Numbered from the stretch's first letter, positions 16,266-23,965 are shown. The stretch: DNA of 24,197 bases from an uncultured Oscillospiraceae bacterium (GCA_934659475.1 CAKUHX010000007.1:1-24197), one strand, 5' to 3'. Notes: a model not told the origin generated them from the letters alone. Translations and numbers: made by a program.

Positions 16266-16294
16266 GCGGCCCCGGGAGAAAAAACAGGGGCCGC
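16266..16294 (-). terminator. Terminator-like hairpin after the alpha/beta hydrolase gene
   Basis: GCGGCCCC (16266-16273) pairs with GGGGCCGC (16287-16294). On the - strand it is followed by CCATTTTG. It lies about 110 bases downstream of the hydrolase stop and upstream of the sigma-54 regulator gene. The remaining part of the 16139-16403 gap shows no further gene. Confidence 0.55.
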
Positions 16295-16403
16295 GGAAGG
16301 GAAAAATGAAAGTGCGGGGAAGAGGATATGCAAAAGATCCACCGGTGAAAAACAGAGACGGGCGCGATCGTTTTTTGCTCCATGGCAAGCTGACGAAAAT
16401 ATT

Positions 16404-17339
16404 CTATTTCTGAGGAAGCTTTTTCTCCAGCCAATCCAGCAGATCCTGCTGCACCTCCGCCCGGTTGGTCTCGTTCAGGATCTCATGCCGGGCGCCGGGG
16501 TAGAGCTTGACGGTCACATCGCGGCAGCCGGCTTCCCGGAACAGCTTTTCCACCCTTCTGACGCCCCGGCCCATGGAGCCCACCGGGTCGCGGTCTCCGG
16601 ACAGAAAGAGCACAGGGGTGTATTGATCCATCCTTACCGCATTGACCGGGTCGCCGATATAGCGGATGCCCCCCAGCATATCCCGGAACATGCCCACAGT
16701 GGGCTGAAAGCCGCACAGGGGGTCGGCCAGAAAGGCGTCCACCGACGCCTGATCCCGGCTGAGCCAGTCGGAGTCGGTGCGGTTGGGGCGGAAGGCCCGG
16801 TCATAATTGCCCAGAGACAGCTGGTAGACCAGGGGGCTGACGTAGTCCGGCCCCTTGATCCGGCACAGCAGGGCGGACAGCTTCTGCCCGAAGGCCACCA
16901 GTGCCCCGGCCTCCTGTCCGGTGCCCGACAGGACGGCGCCGGTAACGGTGCCGGGCCAGCGGATCAGATAGGTGCGGGTGAGAAAGGAGCCCATGGAGTG
17001 CCCCAGGATGAAGTAGGGCAGCCCGGGGAAGCGCTCCCCCATGCGCTGCCGCAGCTGATGCACGTCCTGGACCACAGTGTCCCAGCCGTTTTTGGGGCCG
17101 AAATAGCCGAAGGTCCCGCCTTCGGCGGTCAGCCCGTGGCCCAGATGGTCCTCGCCGCACACGGCAAAGCCGTGCTCCGTCAGATAACGGGCGGTGTCCT
17201 CATAGCGGCCCATGTGCTCCGCCACGCCGTGGACGATCTGCACCACACCCCGGGGCGGCTGCTGGGGCAGCCACAGCCGGGCGTGGATCTGATGCATTCC
17301 GTCGCAGGACGGGAAGGAGAATTTTTCTGTTTCTGCCAT
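16404..17339 (-). CDS. Alpha/beta hydrolase, monoacylglycerol lipase/lysophospholipase-like
   Basis: The 311-residue protein has the serine hydrolase elbow GHSMG at 113-117 (nucleophile Ser115), the oxyanion-region motif VHGVAEHMGRY at 36-46, EDHLGHG at 63-69, an acid residue in SGDRDPVG and a terminal His in GARHEI. This pattern is that of the monoglyceride lipase/lysophospholipase branch, which cleaves acyl esters of glycerol. No signal peptide is seen, so it is likely cytoplasmic. AAGGAG precedes ATG 17339. It stands alone between two terminator-separated units; its physiological ester is unknown. Confidence 0.88.
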   Translation of the reverse strand: MAETEKFSFPSCDGMHQIHARLWLPQQPPRGVVQIVHGVAEHMGRYEDTARYLTEHGFAVCGEDHLGHGLTAEGGTFGYFGPKNGWDTVVQDVHQLRQRMGERFPGLPYFILGHSMGSFLTRTYLIRWPGTVTGAVLSGTGQEAGALVAFGQKLSALLCRIKGPDYVSPLVYQLSLGNYDRAFRPNRTDSDWLSRDQASVDAFLADPLCGFQPTVGMFRDMLGGIRYIGDPVNAVRMDQYTPVLFLSGDRDPVGSMGRGVRRVEKLFREAGCRDVTVKLYPGARHEILNETNRAEVQQDLLDWLEKKLPQK

Positions 17340-17413
17340 AGCAATCGCTCCTTATCTGTGGTAAAATGCGCAGGTATGCCGCCGGACGGGCAGAGCACCG
17401 ATCCTATTGGTCT

Positions 17414-17442
17414 ATTTTAGCACGGCTTTGACCAAAAAACAA
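17414..17442 (-). promoter_or_regulatory. Weak putative promoter for the alpha/beta hydrolase gene
   Basis: On the - strand TAAAAT (17414-17419) matches the -10 consensus in five of six bases; TTGTTT lies 17 bases upstream as a poor -35. The position, about 75 bases before the start codon, is sensible. Confidence 0.35.
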
Positions 17443-17453
17443 CGCCGTTTCTG

Positions 17454-17987
17454 TCACGCGGGGGACAGCCGCTGCAAAAGCCGGTACAGCTCATCCCCGG
17501 CGGCGGCCAGCTGCCGGGCCAGCTCCTGATACAGGGCGCCCTCCGGTCCGGCCTTCTGGCGGGAGGCGAGCTGTTCGTGCCAGTCCGCCAGCCGCAGCCA
17601 GCGCAGGCGCAAGGCCTGATCCCTTGGGGCGGCGGGCAGCGCGCTCTCCGCCGGACGGGCCCGGTGCCGCTGCCCCGTCATCAGGAAAAAGGCGGCATCT
17701 AGCCGGCGCAGCTGCTCCCGCAGGCGGGCGGCGTTGGCGCAGACAGTCTGCGCTGCGCAGCCGGGCCAGCGCCGGGCCAGAAGCCTGTCATCCCGGATGG
17801 CCCCGGCAAGGCGGTCCATCCAGAGGGCCAGCTCATCCCCTGCCGTCGGCGCGGGGGGCGGCGGCTGCACCGGCGCGGGGGTGATGGGGCTGTGCTCCTG
17901 TCCGGCAGTCACCCGGTCCCAGACCCGCTGAAAAGCTGCGCTGTCAAGGGCATCCGCCTGCGGGGCGGGCACGGCATCAAATTTCAT
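17454..17987 (-). CDS. Hypothetical helical protein
   Basis: I do not recognise this 177-residue protein. It has a short N-terminal segment, a Pro-rich linker at about residues 35-50 (PITPAPVQPPPPAPTAG) and then roughly 120 residues rich in Ala, Leu, Arg and Gln that look like amphipathic helices, compatible with a four-helix bundle. No signal peptide, membrane segment or catalytic motif is seen. GGAGGGG lies just before ATG 17987, better than the start five codons upstream. It is transcribed divergently from the thioesterase gene, about 80 bases away. Coding status is supported by the ribosome binding site and by the ordered composition, but the opposite strand is also open in places because of high GC. 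Confidence 0.6.
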   Translation of the reverse strand: MKFDAVPAPQADALDSAAFQRVWDRVTAGQEHSPITPAPVQPPPPAPTAGDELALWMDRLAGAIRDDRLLARRWPGCAAQTVCANAARLREQLRRLDAAFFLMTGQRHRARPAESALPAAPRDQALRLRWLRLADWHEQLASRQKAGPEGALYQELARQLAAAGDELYRLLQRLSPA

Positions 17988-18067
17988 AAAGATCCCCTCC
18001 AAATAGCGTTTCCCACCATTCTATGTGGGTAAACGGGGCGGGGGCAAGAGAAAGAGAGGAAAGACCC

Positions 18068-18532
18068 ATGGATGCCAGCGAGATCGAGGAGCGGCTGAAG
18101 GCGATGGTGAACGGACCCCACCAGTTTTCCGCCTATAACAGCATTTTTCTGGAGAAGGCCCGGGATGGCAGGGCCGAGGGACGGCTTTTTGTCACAGAAA
18201 ACAGCCTGAACCCCCACGGAATGGTCCACGGGGGGGCGCTGGTCACCCTGGCGGACACCGTGGCGGGCACCTGCGCCTGCTCCCGCTACGGCAACACCTG
18301 CGTCACCACCAACAGCACCATGGAGTATCTCCGCCCGGGCACCGCCCCATGGGTCCTGTGCCGGGCCGAGGCGGTGAAGATCGGCCGCACCCTGTCTGTG
18401 GTGCGGGTGGAGCTGACGGACAGCCGGGAGCAGCTCGTGGCCACGGGGACCTATACCTTCTGCATGATGGACGCGGGGGACGGGCGGCTGAAGGCAGATC
18501 GGGGGGAAAAGCCCCTTGACAAGCGGCCGTAA
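18068..18532 (+). CDS. PaaI-type hotdog-fold thioesterase
   Basis: The 154-residue protein contains NPHGMVHGGALVTLADTVAG (about 51-70), the PaaI/hotdog signature in which the HGG segment and the following helix acid form the active site. It should hydrolyse an acyl- or aryl-CoA thioester in the cytoplasm. The upstream GTG-type extension to 18023 is less likely because AGAGGAAAG precedes ATG 18068. The gene ends only a few bases into the promoter of the riboswitch-controlled transporter. Its substrate cannot be told from sequence. Confidence 0.87.
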   Translation: MDASEIEERLKAMVNGPHQFSAYNSIFLEKARDGRAEGRLFVTENSLNPHGMVHGGALVTLADTVAGTCACSRYGNTCVTTNSTMEYLRPGTAPWVLCRAEAVKIGRTLSVVRVELTDSREQLVATGTYTFCMMDAGDGRLKADRGEKPLDKRP

Positions 18533-18544
18533 GGGTGATAGACT
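18516..18544 (+). promoter_or_regulatory. Sigma-70-type promoter for the lysine riboswitch transcript
   Basis: TTGACA (18516-18521), a 17-base spacer and TAGACT (18539-18544) place a start site near 18551, just before the riboswitch. The -35 element overlaps the last codons of the thioesterase gene. Confidence 0.7.
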
Positions 18545-18574
18545 TTACCACATCTTAACAACTGAATCAGCAGA

Positions 18575-18734
18575 GATAGAGGCGCGGACTTCATGCGTAC
18601 TCCGGGATACAGGCCAGGCAGCCGTCCCGGGGGAGAGGGGAGCCCGCCGAAGGACGGCCGGGTGCCTGCCCGGCTGATCCTGGGCCGCGGGATAAGATCC
18701 CGCGGACTGTCACGGTCAAACGTGGAGAGCTGTC
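18575..18734 (+). ncRNA. Lysine riboswitch (L-box)
   Basis: The leader contains the conserved elements of the lysine aptamer in order: GAGGCGC followed by GACTTCA, GGGGAG followed by CGCCGAAG, GGCTG, a perfect hairpin CCGCGGGAT-AAG-ATCCCGCGG, ACTGTCAC and GGAGAGCTGTC. GATAG (18575-18579) pairs with CTGTC (18730-18734) to close P1. Length (about 160 bases) is normal. Lysine binding should stabilise P1 and favour the downstream terminator, lowering expression of the transporter. Confidence 0.93.
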
Positions 18735-18762
18735 CGCTTCAAGTCCCCGCTCAGGGGAGTAA

Positions 18763-18810
18763 GGCCATGGATGGCGTGCGTTTATGCCGCTTTCCGTGGC
18801 CCTTTTGTTT
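18763..18810 (+). terminator. Riboswitch expression platform: intrinsic terminator
   Basis: GGCCATGG (18763-18770) pairs with CCGTGGCC (18794-18801) over 8 bp including one wobble, with a smaller hairpin inside, and is followed by CTTTTGTTT. It lies between the aptamer and the transporter start codon, as expected for transcription attenuation by lysine. Confidence 0.8.
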
Positions 18811-18845
18811 CTGCTGGGTCGGGAAAACCGAGAGGAGAAAAAACC

Positions 18846-20462
18846 ATGACTGACCGCAGAGATCCCGTTCTTTTGGCTGCCGCCGGTGTGATCATCGCCG
18901 CCATGGCCATCCTTGTCCCCTTCACTGTAGAGAACACCTATGCCACCTTCTGGGCCCTGGTGCCCCCGGTGGTGGCCATCGGCCTGGCTCTGATCACCAA
19001 GGAGGTCTTTTCCTCCCTGTTCATCGGCATCGTGGTGGGCGGCATGTTCGCCTGCGGCGGCTCCGTGACCGCCGCCATCGACAACGTGGTCTCCACCGGC
19101 CTGATCAGCGCCGTAGAGGGCAGCGCCGGCATCTTTGTGTTCCTGGTCATCCTGGGCATCGCCGTGTCCCTGCTGAACCGGGCGGGGGGCTCCGCCGCCT
19201 TCGGCCGCTGGGCCAAGACCCATATCAGGACCCGGGTGGGCGCCCAGCTGGCCACCTTTGTGCTGGGCGTGCTGATCTTCATCGACGACTATTTCAACTG
19301 CCTGACCGTGGGCTCCGTCATGCTGCCGGTCACCGACGGACACCGGGTGTCCCGGGCCAAGCTGGCCTACCTCATCGACGCCACCGCCGCCCCCATCTGC
19401 ATGATCGCACCCATCAGCTCCTGGGCGGCCGCCGTGTCCAAGTTCACCGAGGGCACGGGACTGGACGGTCTGGGTCTGTTCATCAAGGCGATCCCCTATA
19501 ACTTCTACTCTCTGCTGACCTTTGTGTTCATCATCGGTCTGGTGGTGATGAACGCCGACTACGGCCCCATGGCTGTCCACGAGCGCAACGCCCAGGAGAA
19601 GGGCGACCTGTTCTCCACCAACGAGCGGGTGAGCGGTCAGGAGCTGGCGGCCAACCCCAAGGGCCGGGTGATCGACCTGGTGCTGCCCATCGTGGTGCTG
19701 GTGGCGGTGTCTGTGGTGGGCCTGATCTATGTGGGCGGCTTCTTCGGCGTGGACGCCTGGGGGGGCACCGAGTGTGCCGGTGATTTCGTGGCGGCCTTCG
19801 GCAACACCGACGCCTTCATCGGTCTGCCCTGGGGCGGCATTCTGGCTCTGGTGTTTATGATCGCCTATCTGATCTGCCGCCGTCTGCTTACCTTTAAGCA
19901 GGCCATGGACTGCGTGCCTCAGGGCTTTATCTCCATGGTGCCCGCCATCACCATTCTGACTCTGGCCACCTCCCTGAAGAACATCTCCAACGATCTGCTG
20001 GGCTCCGCCTCCTATGTCGAGGCCCTGATGCGCAGCGAGTTTGCCCAGAGTCTGGCCAACTTCCTGCCCGCGGTGATCTTCATCGTGGCCTGCCTGCTGG
20101 CCTTCGCCACGGGCACCAGCTGGGGCACCTTCGGCATCCTGATCCCCATCGTCTCCAATATGTTCGGGGCGGAGGACCCCCTGCTGTACATCGGTATGTC
20201 CGCCTGTCTGGCCGGCGCCGTGTGCGGCGACCACTGCTCCCCCATCTCCGACACCACCATCATGTCCTCTGCCGGCGCCCAGTGCGTCCATGTGATCCAT
20301 GTGTCCACCCAGCTGCCCTATGCTGTCACCGTGGCTGCGGTGAGCTTTGTGTGCTTCCTGCTGGCGGGCTTTGTGCAGAACGTGGTGCTCTGCCTGGCCG
20401 TGGGCGCGGCCCTGATCCTGGGCTTCCTGTTTCTGATGAAGCGCAGACAGGGAAAAGCGTAA
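18846..20462 (+). CDS. lysW: NhaC-family transporter under lysine riboswitch control (LysW-type lysine transporter)
   Basis: The 538-residue membrane protein has many hydrophobic segments and NhaC-family features such as SSLFIGIVVGGMF, FIDDYFNCLTVGSVM and ATAAPICMIAPISSWAA, and GDHCSPISDTTIMSSAG near residue 465. NhaC-like proteins are called Na+/H+ antiporters by default, but members preceded by an L-box, as here, were predicted by comparative genomics to be lysine transporters (LysW). The riboswitch therefore argues for lysine uptake; export or Na+/lysine antiport cannot be excluded. GAGGAG precedes ATG 18846; an in-frame ATG at 18771 lies inside the terminator stem and is unlikely to be used. 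Single-gene unit, ended by a 16-bp hairpin. Confidence 0.88.
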   Translation: MTDRRDPVLLAAAGVIIAAMAILVPFTVENTYATFWALVPPVVAIGLALITKEVFSSLFIGIVVGGMFACGGSVTAAIDNVVSTGLISAVEGSAGIFVFLVILGIAVSLLNRAGGSAAFGRWAKTHIRTRVGAQLATFVLGVLIFIDDYFNCLTVGSVMLPVTDGHRVSRAKLAYLIDATAAPICMIAPISSWAAAVSKFTEGTGLDGLGLFIKAIPYNFYSLLTFVFIIGLVVMNADYGPMAVHERNAQEKGDLFSTNERVSGQELAANPKGRVIDLVLPIVVLVAVSVVGLIYVGGFFGVDAWGGTECAGDFVAAFGNTDAFIGLPWGGILALVFMIAYLICRRLLTFKQAMDCVPQGFISMVPAITILTLATSLKNISNDLLGSASYVEALMRSEFAQSLANFLPAVIFIVACLLAFATGTSWGTFGILIPIVSNMFGAEDPLLYIGMSACLAGAVCGDHCSPISDTTIMSSAGAQCVHVIHVSTQLPYAVTVAAVSFVCFLLAGFVQNVVLCLAVGAALILGFLFLMKRRQGKA

Positions 20463-20485
20463 ACGCTTTACAGCTTATAACCGTA

Positions 20486-20520
20486 ACAGTGGGCCCCCGC
20501 CTTCGGCGGGGGCCCACTGT
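20486..20520. terminator. Strong bidirectional terminator hairpin
   Basis: ACAGTGGGCCCCCGCC (20486-20501) and its exact complement (20505-20520) form a 16-bp perfect stem around TTC. It separates the convergent lysW and ABC permease genes. T-runs are poor on both sides, so efficiency rests on the very stable stem. Confidence 0.75.
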
Positions 20521-20523
20521 GAT

Positions 20524-21174
20524 TCAGTATTCCTTTCGCTCTGCGATGCCGCAGGAGATGAGAAAGGAGACGAGCAGCGCTGCCAGTCCGGCCAGAGGGC
20601 ACAGAGCGAACAGTGCGGCGGCCTGAGCGTCCGTCATCGAGCGGAAGAAGGACAGGTCCAGCCAGTCGGGCAGCCCCAGCCTGGACAGGGCAAAGATCAC
20701 CAGCGCGCCGCCGATGACGATCACATACAGGAAGGGCTGGGCCCGCTCCCGCCCCAGCTTGTAGTTCAGGGGCAGCATGATGGCCGGGATCAGCATCCCC
20801 GCCCCCAGACAGGCCAGCGCGGAGGCTAGTCCCTCCAGAGGAGCGGCCCGGCCGGACAGGGCGAAAAAGACGCACAGCAGCCCGCTGAGGGCGGCGGACA
20901 CCAGTACCAGCAGCAGGAGGAAGCAGTACCGGGCCTTGACCACTGTCCGCCGGGACAGGGGCAGGGCCAGCACGCACTTGTCCCACCGGGCCATCTCGTC
21001 ATAGGCAAAGGCGGACAGGGGCAGTACCAGCAGGACCACCTCCAGAAAGCTCAGAGCAAAGGTGATGGGCAGGGCGCCGACCGCCCCCATGACCAGATAG
21101 AACAGCATAAGAAGCAGATAGGTCTTCAGCCCCTTCCGCATGACAAGAATATCCTTCAGGATCAGACCGGTCAC
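20524..21174 (-). CDS. ABC-2-type transporter permease
   Basis: The 216-residue protein has about six hydrophobic helices and the layout of small ABC-2 permeases linked to YtrA-type regulators, with YDEMARWDKCVLALPLSRR between helices, a segment widespread in Firmicutes ABC-2 permeases. GTG 21174 overlaps the stop of the ATPase gene (GTGA), and GGGGGAGG precedes it; the longer upstream reading frame runs through the ATPase gene in another frame and is a shadow. With the ATPase it would form an exporter, or a bacitracin/cell-wall-stress type sensor-exporter. Substrate unknown. Confidence 0.85.
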   Translation of the reverse strand: MTGLILKDILVMRKGLKTYLLLMLFYLVMGAVGALPITFALSFLEVVLLVLPLSAFAYDEMARWDKCVLALPLSRRTVVKARYCFLLLLVLVSAALSGLLCVFFALSGRAAPLEGLASALACLGAGMLIPAIMLPLNYKLGRERAQPFLYVIVIGGALVIFALSRLGLPDWLDLSFFRSMTDAQAAALFALCPLAGLAALLVSFLISCGIAERKEY

Positions 21175-22031
21175 AGGGCCTCCCCCCTTTCCATAAATAC
21201 CATGATGTCCTCCAGAGACAGGGGCTCCGCCAGCAGCTGGGGGTATTTCCGCTGAAATTCGGCCCGGTTGGCGGTCAGCCCCTCGCAGCCGAAGGCGCCC
21301 CGCCGCACCCGCAGCAGGTCGCCGGGCCCGAGCTGCTCCAGCTGCGCGGCGGTGCAGGCCACCCGGCCATAGCGGTCCCGGATGTCGTCCTTGCTGCCGC
21401 ACAGCGCCACCTGCCCCCGGTGGAGATAAGTGATGTAGTCCGCCGCCTTTTCCAAATCGCCGGTGATGTGGCTGGACATGAGGATGGCGTGCTCTTCATC
21501 TCCGATGAAGGCGAGGAACTCCTCTAAGATCTCCTCCCGCACCACGGGGTCCAGGCCGGCGGTGGCCTCGTCCAGCACCAGCAGACGGGGCCGGTGGGCC
21601 AGAGCGGCGGCCAGAGACAGCTTCATCTTCATCCCCCGTGAGAACTCTTTGATCAGTTTATTTTCCGGCAGACCGTAGCGGGCCAGACAGTCCCGGTACA
21701 GCTCTCTGTCCCAGCCGCGGTAGATGGGGGCAAGAATGGGGGACAGGTCCCGGGGGCGCAGGGTGTCGTGGTAGAAGCACTCGTCCAGCACCACGCCGAT
21801 GTCCTGCCTGATCTCCGCCCCGCAGGCCGCCATGTCCCGGCCCAATACGGTGATGGAGCCCCGGTCCGGCCGGGCGATGCCCAGCAGGCATTTGATGGTG
21901 GTGGTCTTGCCCGCGCCGTTTTCCCCGATCAGTCCCATGATGCTGCCGCCAGGGACGGTCAGGTCTACATCCCGCAGAGTAAAGTCTCCATAGGACTTAC
22001 ATAGCCCCTTGATCTCGATACAATTCGTCAT
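21171..22031 (-). CDS. ABC transporter ATP-binding protein
   Basis: The 286-residue ATPase has Walker A GENGAGKTT around residue 37-45, a degenerate signature EFSRGMKMKLSLA around 130, Walker B LLVLDEATAGLD around 150 and the switch histidine region MSSHITGDLE around 185. This is the BcrA/YtrB-like exporter ATPase family. Its start overlaps the GntR gene stop (ATGA) and its stop overlaps the permease start, so the three genes are tightly coupled. It supplies energy to the ABC-2 permease. Confidence 0.92.
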   Translation of the reverse strand: MTNCIEIKGLCKSYGDFTLRDVDLTVPGGSIMGLIGENGAGKTTTIKCLLGIARPDRGSITVLGRDMAACGAEIRQDIGVVLDECFYHDTLRPRDLSPILAPIYRGWDRELYRDCLARYGLPENKLIKEFSRGMKMKLSLAAALAHRPRLLVLDEATAGLDPVVREEILEEFLAFIGDEEHAILMSSHITGDLEKAADYITYLHRGQVALCGSKDDIRDRYGRVACTAAQLEQLGPGDLLRVRRGAFGCEGLTANRAEFQRKYPQLLAEPLSLEDIMVFMERGEAL

Positions 22032-22408
22032 AAATCATCACCTGAATACAAAATGTTTAGCATCTCCTGCAATTCCGCCAGAGAGAGGCCGCCCTTCCGG
22101 GCCTCCTCCACTGCCTGGGTCAGACGCTCCTCCACCCGGCGCAGCTGGGCCTCCCGCAGCAGCTCCCGGTTCTGGGGGGCTACGAAGCAGCCCTTGCCGG
22201 GCACGTTTTCCAGAAAACCGTCCCGCTCCAGATCCTCATAGGCCCGCTTGGTGGTGATGACGGAGATGCGCAGCTCCCGGGCCAGCAGCCGCATGGAGGG
22301 CAGGGCCTCTCCCGGGGCAAGGGCGCCGGACATGATCTGCTCCTTCACCTGGTCGGCGATCTGGGTGTAGATCGGCTTTCCGCTGGTGTTGCTTAAAATA
22401 ATATCCAT
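22028..22408 (-). CDS. GntR-family regulator, YtrA subfamily
   Basis: The 126-residue protein has an N-terminal winged helix (KPIYTQIADQVKEQIMSGAL through GFLENVPGKGCFV) and only a short C-terminal helical tail, the YtrA layout. YtrA-type repressors control adjacent ABC transporter genes and respond to cell-envelope stress or a transporter substrate. ATG 22408 is preferred over GTG 22417 because of the spacing to AGG. A 10-bp inverted repeat overlaps the promoter upstream and is the likely operator, implying autoregulation of the whole operon. Confidence 0.9.
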   Translation of the reverse strand: MDIILSNTSGKPIYTQIADQVKEQIMSGALAPGEALPSMRLLARELRISVITTKRAYEDLERDGFLENVPGKGCFVAPQNRELLREAQLRRVEERLTQAVEEARKGGLSLAELQEMLNILYSGDDL

Positions 22409-22468
22409 ATGGCGCACCTGTCAGTCAGAATTCGGCTGCCCGCCTGATCGGGGTCGGACGCCGGGGCC

Positions 22469-22503
22469 GTTATACTGTATATATAGTATATGCACAGTAT
22501 AAC
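22469..22503. promoter_or_regulatory. Putative GntR/YtrA operator
   Basis: GTTATACTGT (22469-22478) and ACAGTATAAC (22494-22503) form a perfect 10-bp inverted repeat with a 15-base AT-rich spacer, center-to-center 25 bp. One arm overlaps the -10 box of the - strand promoter, so occupation would block transcription of gntR-ABC. Confidence 0.75.
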
Positions 22504-22523
22504 ACAGGATCCGCCGCTGTCAA
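22496..22523 (-). promoter_or_regulatory. Sigma-70-type promoter of the GntR-ABC operon
   Basis: On the - strand TTGACA (22518-22523), a 16-base spacer and TATACT (22496-22501) form a near-consensus promoter. It is overlapped by the putative operator. Confidence 0.8.
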
Positions 22524-22557
22524 GGGGGAAAAGGAAGAAAATACATCGAACATAAGT

Positions 22558-22586
22558 TTGACACGGCGGCGGAGATGGGGTACAAT
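22558..22586 (+). promoter_or_regulatory. Sigma-70-type promoter of the DNA polymerase IV gene
   Basis: TTGACA (22558-22563), a 17-base spacer and TACAAT (22581-22586) form a near-consensus promoter, giving a start near 22593 and a short leader. The same 22558 TTG would otherwise be read as a start codon, but it is part of the promoter. Confidence 0.8.
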
Positions 22587-22614
22587 AGAGAAAACGGAGA
22601 GAGGGGGGCGGCCT

Positions 22615-23904
22615 GTGGAGCGGGTGATCTTTCACTGCGATCTGAACAGCTTTTACGCGTCAGTGGAGCTTTTGAGCCACCCGGAGCTGCGGCATCTGCC
22701 CGTGGCGGTGTGCGGCGACCCCAAGAGCCGCCACGGCATCATTCTGGCGAAAAATGAGCCCGCCAAGCGCTTCGACGTAAAAACGGCGGAAACGGTGTGG
22801 CAGGCAAAGAAAAAGTGCCCCGACCTGGTGCTGCTGCCCGCCCACCACGAGAAGTACCGGGAGTACTCCCGCCGGGTGAACGGGCTGTATCAGCAGTATA
22901 CCGACCTGGTGGAGCCCTTCGGCATCGACGAGAGCTGGCTGGACGTCACCGGCACCCTGCACTTGTTCGGCGGCGACCCAAAGGCCCTGGCGGATGAGAT
23001 CCGCAGCCGGGTGCGGCGGGAGCTGGGGCTGACCATCTCCGTGGGGGTGTCTTTCAACAAGGTGTTTGCAAAGCTGGGCAGCGACTATAAAAAGCCGGAT
23101 GCCACCACCGTGATCACGGAGGAGAGCTTCCGGGCCATGGTGTGGCCCCTGCCGGTCACCGACCTGCTGTATGTGGGCCGGGCGGCGGCATCCGCTTTTC
23201 AAAAGTTCGGTATCCGCACCATCGGGGATCTGGCCGCCTTTGACCGCCAGGCCCTGTTCACCCTGCTGGGGAAGAACGGCGCCCAGCTCCACGACTTTGC
23301 CAGCGGCCTTGACCGGGCCCCCGTGGCCCCGGCGGGACAGGCGGAGCCCCCCAAGTCCATCGGCAACGGCCTGACCTTTCCCCGGGATCTGCAGGGGGCG
23401 GAGGAGATCCGGGCGGGGATCGTCATGCTGGCCGACCAGGTGGCCGCCCGCCTGCGGCACCACGGGATGAAGTGCGGCGGGGTGGCCCTGGCCATCCGGG
23501 ACCCCGGATTCCGGGACATCAGCCGCCAGCAGCGGCTGACGGTGCCCACCTGCCTGGGCCGGGAGATCGCAGACAGTGCATGGCAGCTGGCCCGGAGCTG
23601 CTGGAGCATGGACAGCCCGGTGCGGGCCCTGACGGTGACTGCCCTGTATCTGCTGCCAGCGGAGGAGGCGGGGACCCAGCTGGACCTGTTCGGCGGGCAG
23701 GAGCAGGAGAAGCGGGAGCGGCTGGAGAAGCTGGCCGCGGCGCTTTACGGCAGGTCTCCACACTGCCGCACCGCCAGTCAGGCGGGATTCCTCCTTCAGT
23801 TGGCCTCCCGCTCCCTAAGGAGTGGAGTAGAGAACGGGGGTTTGTTTGGGGAACGCTCCTCATATTATACCACAGGGCGGAGAAAATGGGAAGCGGTTTT
23901 GTGA
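22615..23904 (+). CDS. dinB: DNA polymerase IV (Y-family, DinB)
   Basis: The 429-residue protein is a Y-family polymerase: catalytic Asp9 in FHCDLNSFYASVE, the DES active-site residues Asp105-Glu106 in GIDESWLDVTG, and SVGVSFNKVFAKLGSDYKKP in the palm. A helix-hairpin-helix-type TIGDLAAFDR follows, and the QLDLF clamp-binding motif is at 355-359. It performs translesion synthesis with the sliding clamp. GTG 22615, after a purine-rich GGAGAGAGGGGGG, is taken as the start because upstream codons lie in the promoter. After about residue 378 the tail no longer looks like DinB C-termini and is Ser/Arg-rich, suggesting a frameshift or replaced 3' end; the catalytic core is intact. Confidence 0.9.
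   Translation: MERVIFHCDLNSFYASVELLSHPELRHLPVAVCGDPKSRHGIILAKNEPAKRFDVKTAETVWQAKKKCPDLVLLPAHHEKYREYSRRVNGLYQQYTDLVEPFGIDESWLDVTGTLHLFGGDPKALADEIRSRVRRELGLTISVGVSFNKVFAKLGSDYKKPDATTVITEESFRAMVWPLPVTDLLYVGRAAASAFQKFGIRTIGDLAAFDRQALFTLLGKNGAQLHDFASGLDRAPVAPAGQAEPPKSIGNGLTFPRDLQGAEEIRAGIVMLADQVAARLRHHGMKCGGVALAIRDPGFRDISRQQRLTVPTCLGREIADSAWQLARSCWSMDSPVRALTVTALYLLPAEEAGTQLDLFGGQEQEKRERLEKLAAALYGRSPHCRTASQAGFLLQLASRSLRSGVENGGLFGERSSYYTTGRRKWEAVL
23864..23892 (-). promoter_or_regulatory. Possible promoter antisense to the dinB 3' end
   Basis: On the - strand TTCCCA (23887-23892), a 17-base spacer and a perfect TATAAT (23864-23869) are present. No recognisable gene follows on that strand; it could be an antisense RNA start or a leftover from an inserted sequence. 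Confidence 0.3.
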
Positions 23905-23917
23905 ATTTTCGCAAAAA

Positions 23918-23947
23918 GCCCCGCCCGAGAGAGGCCTCAGGCGGGGC
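23918..23947 (-). terminator. Intrinsic terminator of the YbaB/EbfC gene
   Basis: GCCCCGCC (23918-23925) pairs with GGCGGGGC (23940-23947); on the - strand the stem is followed directly by TTTTT (23917-23913). It sits 18 bases after the ebfC-like stop and marks the end of that transcript. Confidence 0.88.
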
Positions 23948-23965
23948 AGGGGGGACCTGTTCGGC

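Noticed and set aside
17408..17436. TTGGTC and GACCAA near the alpha/beta hydrolase promoter as further sites for the sigma-54 activator
   Set aside because: The core resembles the tandem repeats near dapF, but orientation and flanks differ and there is no -24/-12 promoter nearby; likely chance.
18771..18845. Upstream ATG start for the NhaC-family transporter
   Set aside because: It lies within the riboswitch terminator stem and lacks a ribosome binding site; ATG 18846 has a clear GAGGAG.
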